A model generated the notes under the pieces. The model searched no databases. It was not told the origin of the DNA and saw nothing but the letters and a program-made list of their open reading frames with translations. A stretch of 64,000 nucleotides of DNA from contig OZ250159.1 of the NCBI GenBank assembly GCA_965237785.1, forward strand, positions 4,092,001-4,156,000, in the 5' to 3' direction. Source of the stretch: UBA6522 sp965237785. Lineage in GTDB: Bacteria; Pseudomonadota; Gammaproteobacteria; Steroidobacterales; Rariloculaceae. The position numbers and the translations under genes were made by a program. Shown here one piece after another: positions 1-8,925 of the stretch; the first letter of the stretch is position 1; each line of letters begins with the position of its first letter.

Positions 1-666
1 AAGTGACTCTCTGTTCAATATGTCTTGCACAATAGACTTATCGTTTTCAGCGAGCTCTGCCGCCGCCAATCCGTTCCCGGCCCTGGCGGAGATAAAAAGG
101 TATCTTATTCGATCTTCACGTGCTGCTGCATCGCCAGACAGTGCAGCATCTCGTCTTTTCTCAGCCTGAATGTAGGCTGCTATATGGCTACCTATACGTG
201 CGGCGCGTTCCAATAGTATTTCGACCGAGGTACTCATTTGCTTCCTGACATGGAGCAACATGGCCATTCCGCATAGCGCGATCGGATGATCCCCCTTTGC
301 GAGACGGAGAAGAACATCGTTAGCTAATTTGGTGTTCTTTTCGCCTCCATAGCCGGTTCGCAGCATCTGAGATAATAGTAGCTGAGCATCCGAATGACCT
401 TGACCGGCGGCTGTAGTCAGGTTCGTCCGGGCCCCAGTTGCGTCGTAAGGAACGGAAACGCCTGCAATCTGGAAGGTTGCCATGGTGTAGCATGCGCCCG
501 GAAAGTGTTGTGATACTGACTTTTTCAGCCAGGTTAGTGCCTCAGTCTTGTTACCGCGATTAAACTCGATCTCACTCAGAGTATATTGCGCACTCGCATC
601 GCCCCTGCGCGCGGCATTCCTTACTTCATTATCTACGGTCAATGCGTTTTTCGCCCCTCTTTCCAT
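1..666 (-). CDS. Sel1-like repeat protein, 3' end outside window
   Basis: An open frame runs from an ATG at 666 to the left edge without a stop (222 codons), so the C-terminus lies outside the window. Translation shows helical repeats with the small-residue pattern of Sel1/TPR-like units: a segment beginning AARRGDASAQYTLSEIEFNRG, followed by an ALTWLKKSV unit and further A..G.....A blocks. Sel1 repeats are protein-protein interaction scaffolds; no catalytic motif is visible. There is no signal peptide at the chosen start, so a cytoplasmic protein is likely unless the true start lies elsewhere. A GGATGGA stretch sits just upstream of the ATG. It is on the same strand as nhaC, 109 bp downstream of the nhaC stop, and could be cotranscribed. 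The function is unknown. Confidence 0.6.
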   Translation of the reverse strand, partial: MERGAKNALTVDNEVRNAARRGDASAQYTLSEIEFNRGNKTEALTWLKKSVSQHFPGACYTMATFQIAGVSVPYDATGARTNLTTAAGQGHSDAQLLLSQMLRTGYGGEKNTKLANDVLLRLAKGDHPIALCGMAMLLHVRKQMSTSVEILLERAARIGSHIAAYIQAEKRRDAALSGDAAAREDRIRYLFISARAGNGLAAAELAENDKSIVQDILNRESL

Positions 667-775
667 TTCGATCCATCCCCAATTAACCGGTCTTTAGGCT
701 GATGTACGATGACGACAGAAAACTGGATGGTGTCAGGAAACTGCTTGAATATTCGTAGTGATACACAGGAACGCT

Positions 776-2179
776 CTATGCTCGACTGTCTGCAGTCCTT
801 TCAGGCACTCGGAATATAAATAACCCCAAATAAGCGAGAAATATCGATAGCAGTGGATTGATATAGTTCAAGAACGTGTAGGGCAAGTAGGAGAAAGTGG
901 CAACGCCCAGAGTTCCAGCCATGAATGCACCCGCGGTAGACCATGGAATGAGCGCCGCCGTCTGCGTGCCGCCTTCTTCCAACAGACGGCTGAGCATTCT
1001 TCGTCTGATGCCTGCTTTGTCAAAGACTTCGCGATACAAGTTACCATTTAGGATGATAGACATATAGTTTGTGCCCATCGCTATATTCGTTATGAATGTT
1101 GTACTGATGACCAAAGTTACGAGATTTGCAGCCGAGCGTATTTTTTTTATAATTTTTTCAACCAGTACGGTCAAATACCCTACTTTCTCAAGAACGCCAC
1201 CCAGACACAATGCCAGATAGGCAAGAGAAAAGGTCCACATCATACTTTGGATCCCACCTCGCAGCAGAATAGAGTCGACAATCTCGATGCCCGACTCCTC
1301 AGTGTAACCGTAGTTAATTGCAGTCAAAGCCGATGTCAGGGTTGATCCCTGGAATGCCATTGAGACAATCGTGGCAAGAAATGTAGCGGCCAGCATTGCG
1401 GGTATGGCGCTTACCTTTAGAACCATCATTACAAGCAGCGCCACCATGGGTAACATGACGATCGCATTCAGGTTAAATGTTTCTGCCAATACGGCTTGAA
1501 TTTGTGAGACTTGTTCCAGATTAAGGCTTGTTTCTGTCGAAATACCAAATCCCATGAACGTATAGAGAACCAGGCAGATTACATAGGCTGGAACCGTTGT
1601 ATAGAGCATGGCGACTATATGAGCGTATATATTTGTCTCCGCGGACGCTGCTGCGAGATTGGTGGTATCGGAGATTGGCGATAACTTGTCGCCGAAAAAA
1701 GCGCCGGAAATGATCATGCCGGCGATTAACGGCGGCGCTATGCCCAGGCTGATCCCGATTCCCATTAGTGCCAGGCCCACGGTGCCGGCAGTGCCCCATG
1801 AAGTTCCCGTGGCAAGCGATGTCAGGCTACAAATTACCAGGCCCATCGGTAAAAAATACTGAGCGTTTATGACTTCCAATCCGTAGTAGATGAGCGCTGG
1901 AACAGTCCCGGAGTGGATCCAGGAGCCCATAATGGTTCCGATCAGGATAAAAATGATCATGGCAGGTGTCGCTCTGCCAAGGCTGCTCTTCATCCCGTCG
2001 ACCATATCGGCCGTGGAATAACCGTATGAATAAGAAAACACCCCGGTAAGAACAAGGGCGAGAACAAGCAAAACGTGAACTCCTATGTCGAATATCACAA
2101 TTCCGCAGGTCAATATCAGAATGGTTCCGAAACACACAATCGTGGAAGCTCCGACTGACGGTTGTTTTTTCGTCGACAT
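776..2179 (-). CDS. nhaC: Na+/H+ antiporter, NhaC family
   Basis: A 467-residue inner-membrane protein made almost entirely of hydrophobic helices. The central part carries the NhaC hallmark, a TGTSWGTAGTVGLAL-type segment followed by a GAFFGDKLSPISDTTNLA segment with the conserved acidic and polar residues of the transport path (about residues 125-175). NhaC proteins exchange internal sodium (or, in some members, organic cations or acids) for external protons. The ATG at 2179 is preceded by GGAG at a suitable distance. Length is normal for the family. It is a single gene facing away from the broken receptor gene. It suggests a sodium-rich habitat, but substrate specificity cannot be read from the sequence. 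Confidence 0.9.
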   Translation of the reverse strand: MSTKKQPSVGASTIVCFGTILILTCGIVIFDIGVHVLLVLALVLTGVFSYSYGYSTADMVDGMKSSLGRATPAMIIFILIGTIMGSWIHSGTVPALIYYGLEVINAQYFLPMGLVICSLTSLATGTSWGTAGTVGLALMGIGISLGIAPPLIAGMIISGAFFGDKLSPISDTTNLAAASAETNIYAHIVAMLYTTVPAYVICLVLYTFMGFGISTETSLNLEQVSQIQAVLAETFNLNAIVMLPMVALLVMMVLKVSAIPAMLAATFLATIVSMAFQGSTLTSALTAINYGYTEESGIEIVDSILLRGGIQSMMWTFSLAYLALCLGGVLEKVGYLTVLVEKIIKKIRSAANLVTLVISTTFITNIAMGTNYMSIILNGNLYREVFDKAGIRRRMLSRLLEEGGTQTAALIPWSTAGAFMAGTLGVATFSYLPYTFLNYINPLLSIFLAYLGLFIFRVPERTADSRA

Positions 2180-2568
2180 ATTTGGGTCTCCGCCCTAACG
2201 GTTGCGCTCCAATCGGCAGTTGTGGCTATTTTACTGCGATGTCCGCACTTTGTGGGGAGAGCCCGTTCGTTGGGCGTAATGCTCGAGCTGCTTGATCGGT
2301 TCCGGACGATCCGCCGCTCCCCGGTGGGACGATTGGCCCACGCGTGTGGCGCTCAGCGCTTGATCGCTTTGGTTGCGCCAGGTCCCGGCCGGACGGGATA
2401 TCAATGGAGCGAGTAAATTGTCGCTCATTTTCGGGAGTCTCACAGGTTGCGTTCGGGTAGCTGGCTTGCTAATCTTGACCGGGATTTGGGGGGGCTCTCT
2501 AGAGTCCACACGCAGAGCGCGTACAAGAGAAAAATACCAATTCGTCGATGAAACCCCGGGGGGGCACC
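2180..2568. other. Intergenic region between divergent nhaC and receptor pseudogene
   Basis: About 390 bp with no convincing coding frame. It should hold the divergent promoters for nhaC and the receptor gene. I could not assign -35/-10 boxes with confidence. It contains runs of G (around 2489-2496 and 2558-2564) but no clear inverted repeat or RNA element. Confidence 0.4.
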
Positions 2569-5497
2569 ATGGATTTTCCCTTTAAGAAAACTCCCGTTGC
2601 GGCTGCGATCGCGGCTGTCTTTGCCAGCGCACCAATGAGCGCTCAGGAAACTGAAATTGTTGACCAGCCGGAAATCGAAGAGATTGTCGTCACCGGCTCC
2701 CGAATCAGAAGAACGGATTTGACGGCGCCGAGTCCGTTATCGGTCGTATCCGCGGAGCAAATGGCGGAGACGGGAACGGTCACCATCGATTCGATCCTGA
2801 ACGAGATGCCTCAGGTGATGCCCGGCTGGACGAACTCCTCCAACTTCCCAGGCACCGGAACGGCCACAGTGGACCTGCGCGGCCTGGGCGCCAGGCGCAC
2901 ATTGGTGTTGGTCAACGGCAAGCGGTTTATCCCGACTACGGGGGATGGCGTCGTGGACATCACGGGGATACCGACCGCAATGGTGGATCGCGTTGAAGTA
3001 ATGACGGGCGGCGCCTCGGCCGTGTACGGCTCGGACGCGATCGCCGGGGTGGTCAATTTCATCCTCGATGATTCAATACGAAGGATTCGAACTCGGTGGT
3101 TCCTATGACCAGACAACCGATTATGCCGACGGCGATATCTATTCGATCAATGCGAAATTCGGCGTCAACTCGGCCGACGACAGGGGAAATATCACCGTAT
3201 TTGCCGGGTATTCAAACCGCAGTGCAATCATACAGGGAGACCGCCCGTATACGGAGTTTGCATTGGATGACGGAGAAATCGATGGCGTACCCGCCCTCGT
3301 ACCCGGCGGTAGTGCCATCGACCGAAAACAGCCTGGTTTTCTTGGCAAGCCAGATCAGCTATACCGCCGGATATTTCAAACAATTTACACGGTAACCCGA
3401 ACAGTATTACATTCGATAACGGGGAGCCCGAGCGTGGAACGATCCGGAGGACCGTTACAATTACGCGCCGCCCAGTTACCTGCAGGTGCCGCAAGAGCGT
3501 TTCCAGACGCACCTGTTCGCGAACCATGAAGTCAACAGCGCATCAATGTTTCGCTCGAAGCGATGTACATGCATCAGGAGTCGGATACGCAATTTGCGCC
3601 CCAACCGAGATTCATTCGGGCCCGGAACAACGTGGATCTGCATTTTGCGGACAATCCATACCTCTCGGATGCGTCGAAGGACATCATAGCAGCGGCAGAA
3701 CTCATTTCCGATGCAGAGCAGGCCTGCCGACGGGCGATGGTATTTACCGATTAACCGGACTCGGTCACCGCGTCAGCTCCAACGGCCCCCGCCAGGATAA
3801 ACGTCGATTCGACGTCTGGCGAACGATGTTTTCTATCGATGGTGAGATCAATCCCAATTGGGAATACGAAGATCTACTACTCGCGCGGTAGCAGTTCCAA
3901 TGCGCATCGGGTCGCCAATCGAGTGAACTCGGACAAGTGGAACCAGGCAGTCGATGCCGTCACCGACCCCACGGGCAAACCGGTCTGCTTCGATCAGTCG
4001 GGCGGCTGTGCGCCCGTAAACTTATGGGGTAAGGATCTGATTTCGAAAGAAGCCATCGACTTCATTCGGACAGAGCAGAACTTCTGGGACATCTATGAAC
4101 AGGAAACAGCCGGCCTGACTTTCGTTGGCGATTTGCCGAACGCGGGTCTTGAGGCCGGCCCGATCGGCGTCGCGTACGGCGCTGGAATGGCGGGATGAGT
4201 ACTTTCAGGTCGGAACCCGACAGCAATGCGATGATCGGTGACGCCAACAGGCTCCCGACGCGAGGCGGGTACGACGTGGGAGAGGCCTTCGCTGAAATCA
4301 ACATCCCGCTGTTGGCGAATGTGCCGGGCGCCGACTATCCTGGCGGTGAACGGCGCGGTCCGTTACGCCGATTACTCTACGGTCGGCGAGGTCAGCACGT
4401 GGAAGTACGGCTTTGAATGGTCGCCATCATTCGCTGACGGGTTACGATTCCGCGGCGGCCAGCAGCGGTCCATTCGGGCACCGAATGTTATTGAGTTGTT
4501 TGCCCCGGAAGAGGGTGCGGGTCTGACCATCTATCAGGATCCCTGCGATGAGGAATCAGGTCTGTTGAAGACCGACGAGCAGCAGGCATTCTGTAATGCC
4601 TGGGGCGCGGAAACCGGTTATGTGCAATTGAACGGTACGGTCAGCGCGCTCAGAAACAGCAATGCGAATCTGCAACCTGAAGAAGCCGATACCTGGACGG
4701 CCGGATTTGTATATCAACCGGCGGCGTTGGCGGCCAGTGAGTTTGCAATAACGGCCGATTTCTACAGTATCGACATTTCAGATGCTGTAGCGCCTTTCGG
4801 CGGCGGGGTCGACAATAATATCACTTCGTGTTTCTTTTCCCTCGACCTGAGCAGTGAATTCTGCGCGAATGTTCAAAGAGACGTCATCGGAGAAATTGAG
4901 CCGATCAATTCACAATTGACAAACGTATCCTTGAAAAAGGTAACGGGTGTCGATGTACAGATGGACGTTGGGTTTGACCTTGGTTCCGTGCCTGGCAGGT
5001 GGAATGTGTATTTCCTGTCAACATATCAATTCGATAACGGCTTTCAGGCAACCGAAGTGTTACCGTTTATTGAATGTGCAGGCAAGTTCGGCGTGCCATG
5101 CGGAGGCGAGATCGACGGTACGGGTTCCCCGCGGTGGCGGACCAATACGCGATTTACGTGGCGCAATGGGGCATATCAAGTTGGGCTCAACTGGAGATGG
5201 CTCGAGGGCATGGACGATGCGAGGATCGAGCGCGTGGCGGCTTTCGGCTTGCCAACCGAGGCAATCATAGCCAACATACCGGCGGACGCGATTTCAACGC
5301 CCAACTACAATTATGTGGACATTAACGGCGTGTGGGAAATCAACGAGAGCACCACGCTGAGAATCGGCATTGACAATGTATTTGCCAAAGAGCCCCCGCT
5401 CCTGGGAGACGCGCAGATACAAAGCAATACCGAGCCGGGGACCTATGATGTCATCGGCCGCAGACTCTGGCTGAATTTCGATTTCCTGAATTTCTGA
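2569..5497 (+). pseudogene. TonB-dependent receptor, broken by multiple frameshifts
   Basis: The product would be an outer-membrane TonB-dependent receptor. From ATG 2569 there is a signal peptide (hydrophobic AAAIAAVFASAPMSA), a TonB-box region (EIEEIVVTGSRI) and a plug domain with DLRGLGARRTLVLVNGKR and GGASAVYGSDAIAGVVNF. Receptor-like sequence then continues but jumps frame repeatedly: near 3070, between about 3330 and 3390, near 3430, 3540, 3750, 3880, 4190 and 4345. Barrel segments such as a NYAPPSYLQVPQERF block (about 3450-3500), the RGGQQRSIRAPNVIELF block (near 4450) and a C-terminal beta strand ending in F (LWLNFDFLNF, ending 5497) are all in order. Full length is as expected (about 970 codons). 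Intact neighbours on both sides argue for real decay rather than poor sequence. Substrate unknown. Confidence 0.88.
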
Positions 5498-5516
5498 GCT
5501 GGCGTCGATCCGTTTT

Positions 5517-5553
5517 GCGGATTCCACGTTCTTCGTGGCGAGGTGGAGTCCGC
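5517..5553. terminator. Hairpin between convergent genes
   Basis: An 11-bp stem: GCGGATTCCAC (5517-5527) pairs with GTGGAGTCCGC (5543-5553), with one G-T pair, around a 15-nt loop. It lies between the end of the receptor pseudogene and the end of the oppositely oriented oxygenase gene. The following tract on the plus strand is only moderately T-rich. A bidirectional terminator is the likely role. Confidence 0.5.
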
Positions 5554-5563
5554 AGGGACTATT

Positions 5564-6280
5564 CTATTTTCTGAACCACCCTATGATGCTGTAGCGGCCA
5601 CCCTGTGCGAAGGGGGTCACGTAACTGACGGCGTGGCTCGCTGGAATCTTGAACAGATTGAGCGCATTGAATTTCGGCAGATAGCCTTCGTCCACATGTC
5701 CTTCGTCATCCAGAAAGTGAAGGATCCCGCCATAATCGGCACGCCAGTCAGGCGTAAAGTTAAGCGTATAGGCTACCAGGCGACCGGTCCGCTCGACGTC
5801 GTCATTATGAGCCATCAGAAAATGGCCGGGCCGGTAAAGCGTTGCCTGACAATCTGCAAATGTGATCTCCTGGATCCGGGTAATCGTTCTGATCAGATCC
5901 AGCATTTCATCGGAATTCACGAATTCATGGAAGGCATTCAGTTCGACGCCTGGATTTGACTGCTGTTCAATGGCATCGCTGATCGAATAATTCAGAAACA
6001 GATACTGGAAACGTGTTTGTGCGTTTTGCTGCAGTCGTTCAACGATCAGGGCTCTTTTGTTGTCCGGCAGTACGGCGATCTGATCCCGGTGCAGGTCGTA
6101 CCTCTTGTCTCTGTCGTTAAAGTGTGCCTGCCACGGAACTTCGTTCCGCAAAAGCTCCAGGATACGCCCGGCTGAATCGAACGTCAGGATGTCAGGTATG
6201 TGGACTCGCGCGTGACGTCGAAACACTTCCTGAAACAGGATCGTATCCAGCTCGGTGTTCAATTGGATATCGAGTGTCAT
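5564..6280 (-). CDS. 2-oxoglutarate/Fe(II)-dependent oxygenase (prolyl-hydroxylase-like)
   Basis: 238 residues, cytoplasmic. The iron-binding HxD motif is H158-N-D160, the distal histidine is H216 and the 2-oxoglutarate-binding arginine is R229 in a GGRYSIIGWF context, in the order and spacing of the prolyl-4-hydroxylase-like branch of the superfamily. Such enzymes hydroxylate protein or small-molecule substrates using O2 and 2-oxoglutarate. The substrate here is not evident. The ATG at 6280 has a good GAGGAA ribosome site. It is the last gene of a tight minus-strand unit and starts 6 bp after the aldehyde dehydrogenase stop, so it probably acts in the same pathway. Confidence 0.8.
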   Translation of the reverse strand: MTLDIQLNTELDTILFQEVFRRHARVHIPDILTFDSAGRILELLRNEVPWQAHFNDRDKRYDLHRDQIAVLPDNKRALIVERLQQNAQTRFQYLFLNYSISDAIEQQSNPGVELNAFHEFVNSDEMLDLIRTITRIQEITFADCQATLYRPGHFLMAHNDDVERTGRLVAYTLNFTPDWRADYGGILHFLDDEGHVDEGYLPKFNALNLFKIPASHAVSYVTPFAQGGRYSIIGWFRK

Positions 6281-6286
6281 TGTTCC

Positions 6287-7744
6287 TCATGCAGTGTTAA
6301 TCCATACACTCTTGACCTGCAAGTATTCCTTGATCATTTCCGAGCCGTTCTCGCGACCGATTCCGCTCGCCTTGTAGCCTCCGGCGGGGGACATGACGCT
6401 GACGTTCTTGTACTGGTTGACATATACGCTGCCACACTCCAATTTATTGGAAATGCGATGAGCGCGCCGAAGATCCGACGTCCATATGCCCGCCGCCAGC
6501 CCGTAATCAATGTCATTGGCAATCTGAATGGCTTCATCATCCGTGGAAAAGGGCAATACCGAGAGTACTGGCCCAAATATTTCCTCGCGGGCAATGCGCA
6601 TGGAAGGTCGGACGTTCGTGAAGATCGTCGGCTCGATGAACCAACCGGTTTCGCAACCCTTTCGCTTTGAACGAGTTCCGCCATACAGGCAGTGCGCTCC
6701 TTCGGCCTTGCCGACTTCGATGTACTCCAGGATCTTGTTGAATTGGGGCTCGTTCGAGACAGGCCCGATCTGGGTGGCGGGATCGGTTGGATCGCCAAAC
6801 TTGAGCCGCCCGATCTCTTCAATCAGGAGGTTCAGGAAGTTGTCCTGGATGCTTTCGTGCAGCAGCAGTCGTGACCCTGCCACACAGCTTTGCCCATTCA
6901 GCAGAAAAATCCCCGAAGCTACGCCGCGTACCGCCGTGTCCATGCGTGCGTCGTCGCAGACAATCTGAGCAGACTTTCCTCCCAATTCGAGCGCTACTCG
7001 CTTGAAGCCCGACGCCGCCTGCCGGCCAATTTTTCGTCCTGCTTCTGTCGACCCGGTAAAGCTGACTTTCGCTACGCGCGAATCTTCAACCAATGCCCGT
7101 CCGATTTCACGCGAATGACCGGTCACCAGGTTCACGACCCCGGGAGGCACTTCCGTTTCGTCAAATACATCCATGAACTCGATAATTGATGCCGATGCAT
7201 GATTCGATGGCTTTATGACTACGGTGTTGCCCGCTGCCAGAATGGGAGCGAGTTTCCAACACGTCAACATCAGTGGGGAATTCCAGGGTGTGATGGCAAC
7301 GACTACCCCCAATGGCTCATATTTCGTGTAGTTGAATACGTGTTCCTGGTCAACGGGAATGACATGCCCCTCGACTTTATCGATCAGCCCACCGTAGTAG
7401 TAAAACCATTCCGGCAGACTGCGTACTTGTGCCAACGTGTCCGAAATAGACTTTCCGTTGTCACGCGATTCAACTTCGGCGAGTCGTTCAACCTTGTCGG
7501 AAAACACGTCGCCGATACGCCGCAAAATGGCTCCGCGCTTTGACGGAGCCATACGCGGCCAATCGGTCTCCCTGAAGGCTCGATGGGCGGCGCCAATTGC
7601 GATATCAACGTCGCGCTCGTTACAACGGGGAACCAAGGCCCACGGCCGTTGTGTGAAGGGATTGACGGTTTCAAACCATTCCATCGATGAGGGGTTTACA
7701 CTCATTCCGTCAATGTATGTAAGGTAGCGTTTCAGGCTTTCCAC
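6287..7744 (-). CDS. NAD(P)-dependent aldehyde dehydrogenase
   Basis: 485 residues, the normal length of the ALDH superfamily. Visible motifs are the PWNSP segment (about 153-157), the nucleotide-loop FTGSTEAG (about 229-236), the general base E253 in ALELGGK, and the catalytic C287 in NGQSCVAGSR. It oxidises an aldehyde to its acid. The start used is GTG at 7744, because the expected YIDG N-terminal pattern follows directly; the next ATG codons (residues 14 and 21) would shorten that conserved N-terminus. It sits between a two-subunit TPP decarboxylase and an oxygenase, so its likely substrate is the aldehyde released by that decarboxylase (sulfoacetaldehyde, phosphonoacetaldehyde or a similar compound). 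That assignment is inference from context. Confidence 0.88.
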   Translation of the reverse strand: MESLKRYLTYIDGMSVNPSSMEWFETVNPFTQRPWALVPRCNERDVDIAIGAAHRAFRETDWPRMAPSKRGAILRRIGDVFSDKVERLAEVESRDNGKSISDTLAQVRSLPEWFYYYGGLIDKVEGHVIPVDQEHVFNYTKYEPLGVVVAITPWNSPLMLTCWKLAPILAAGNTVVIKPSNHASASIIEFMDVFDETEVPPGVVNLVTGHSREIGRALVEDSRVAKVSFTGSTEAGRKIGRQAASGFKRVALELGGKSAQIVCDDARMDTAVRGVASGIFLLNGQSCVAGSRLLLHESIQDNFLNLLIEEIGRLKFGDPTDPATQIGPVSNEPQFNKILEYIEVGKAEGAHCLYGGTRSKRKGCETGWFIEPTIFTNVRPSMRIAREEIFGPVLSVLPFSTDDEAIQIANDIDYGLAAGIWTSDLRRAHRISNKLECGSVYVNQYKNVSVMSPAGGYKASGIGRENGSEMIKEYLQVKSVWINTA

Positions 7745-7806
7745 CAGTATTCAACCAGTCAGCGTTCGGCTACGCCGGCCACGTGTGAAAGTGCAACATT
7801 GCCGGC

Positions 7807-8385
7807 TCACTGTTGGGACAGTCTATTTTGTAGTGCTTCACGAAAGATCCGCCGCGATTCGGCGCTGTGAATCGCAACATAGTCCATGGGATAGGGTTTC
7901 CCCGCTTCGGCCTCCAAACACACGAATACGGGCCCGTTGGAATGCAGAATGCCTTCGATTCTCGACTCAAAATCTTCCAGCTCGGAAAACCCGAAAGCAG
8001 CCGCGTAGCCGGCTTCGCGGGCCAATCCCGCGAAGTTGACCTTTTCGCCGGCAGGTATCGGAAATTTGCCGTTCACCTCATAAATGCCGTTGTTGAGCAC
8101 GATATGGATCAAGTTGCGTGGAGCAAAATTGGCTATTGTGACAAGAGAGCCGAGATTCATCAGCAAACTGCCATCACCATCGAGTACCAGCACCTTTTCG
8201 TCGGGAGCCCCGAGCGCCAGTCCCAGACCGTGCGACGATGCCTGTCCCATCGCACCGGTGCACAGGTAATTCAGTGGGTGTGGACGGATGGCCATCCAGT
8301 CGAATGCCGTCTGGTAAACCGGCACGACGATTCCATCGGGATAGTGACGGGCCAGTACACGCAAAGCCTGATCGCGTTTCATCAT
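7807..8385 (-). CDS. TPP-dependent decarboxylase, beta (TPP-binding) subunit; ComE-like
   Basis: 192 residues covering only the C-terminal TPP-binding domain of a thiamine-diphosphate enzyme. The diphosphate/Mg2+ motif GDGS is at about 70-73 and ends in NN (98-99) before GIYE, about the expected spacing. The CTGAMGQASSHGLGLALG segment resembles sulfopyruvate decarboxylase subunit beta and phosphonopyruvate decarboxylase. It is only complete together with the upstream gene, which supplies the partner half-domain; the two are 2 bp apart (TAA-CG-ATG). The pair would decarboxylate a 3-substituted pyruvate to the aldehyde. Which substituent (sulfonate, phosphonate or carbon) cannot be decided from sequence alone. 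Confidence 0.8.
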   Translation of the reverse strand: MMKRDQALRVLARHYPDGIVVPVYQTAFDWMAIRPHPLNYLCTGAMGQASSHGLGLALGAPDEKVLVLDGDGSLLMNLGSLVTIANFAPRNLIHIVLNNGIYEVNGKFPIPAGEKVNFAGLAREAGYAAAFGFSELEDFESRIEGILHSNGPVFVCLEAEAGKPYPMDYVAIHSAESRRIFREALQNRLSQQ

Positions 8386-8387
8386 CG

Positions 8388-8924
8388 TTACTCGGGACTT
8401 CTGGCAATCAGTACGGCAAAGGGCCTGGATTGCTCGTAGGCTCGGTTGATCCCGTTTTCCACGGCCGAAATATTGGACTCGTCGAACAGGATTTCGTAAT
8501 CGAGCCCCATGGCGTGGCAGATCGGTTCAACAATCCGGACGCTTAATTTGTCCGATTGGATTGGTGTCCGGTCCGCTTCCATTCCTTGCAATCCCAGGAT
8601 CATGACGACCGGTAATTCGTATTCAACCGCAATGACACGGATGGCGTTTATGGAGTCGAGAAAACCCAAATGCTGAATAAGCAAAACGGCCCGATGCTCG
8701 CAATAGGACAGCGCTGCGCAAATGGATACTCCTTCGTCCTCTTTGCAGACCGGCACAAGCCTTAGTTCCGGGTCCCTCGCGATCGGCCACAGTACGCCGT
8801 TGCAAGTGACTATGTCGGGCAGGGCAACGACCGTTGTCACCCCGGCTCTCTTGATGGCCTCGATAATGGACACGCCTCGTAACGCATGGGCGGTGCTTGC
8901 AGCAGGATCGGTCGGTTGTCGCAT
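8388..8924 (-). CDS. TPP-dependent decarboxylase, alpha (PYR-domain) subunit; ComD-like
   Basis: 178 residues from ATG 8924. This start is preferred to a longer frame reaching 9044 because it lies 1 bp after the stop of the preceding aminotransferase gene (TGA-G-ATG) and the extra N-terminus looks unrelated. Hallmarks are the KEDEG segment with the cofactor-activating glutamate (about 61-65) and LLIQHLGFLDSINAI, matching the LIQxxGxxxSxNA pattern of sulfopyruvate decarboxylase alpha and phosphonopyruvate decarboxylase N-terminal domains. It forms the active site together with the beta subunit encoded next. Separate alpha and beta genes are known for ComD/ComE of coenzyme M biosynthesis. Confidence 0.8.
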   Translation of the reverse strand: MRQPTDPAASTAHALRGVSIIEAIKRAGVTTVVALPDIVTCNGVLWPIARDPELRLVPVCKEDEGVSICAALSYCEHRAVLLIQHLGFLDSINAIRVIAVEYELPVVMILGLQGMEADRTPIQSDKLSVRIVEPICHAMGLDYEILFDESNISAVENGINRAYEQSRPFAVLIARSPE

Positions 8925-8925
8925 C

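Noticed and set aside
2569..5497. Programmed frameshifting in the receptor gene
   Set aside because: There are many shifts in both directions at unrelated sites, which fits decay, not a single programmed event.
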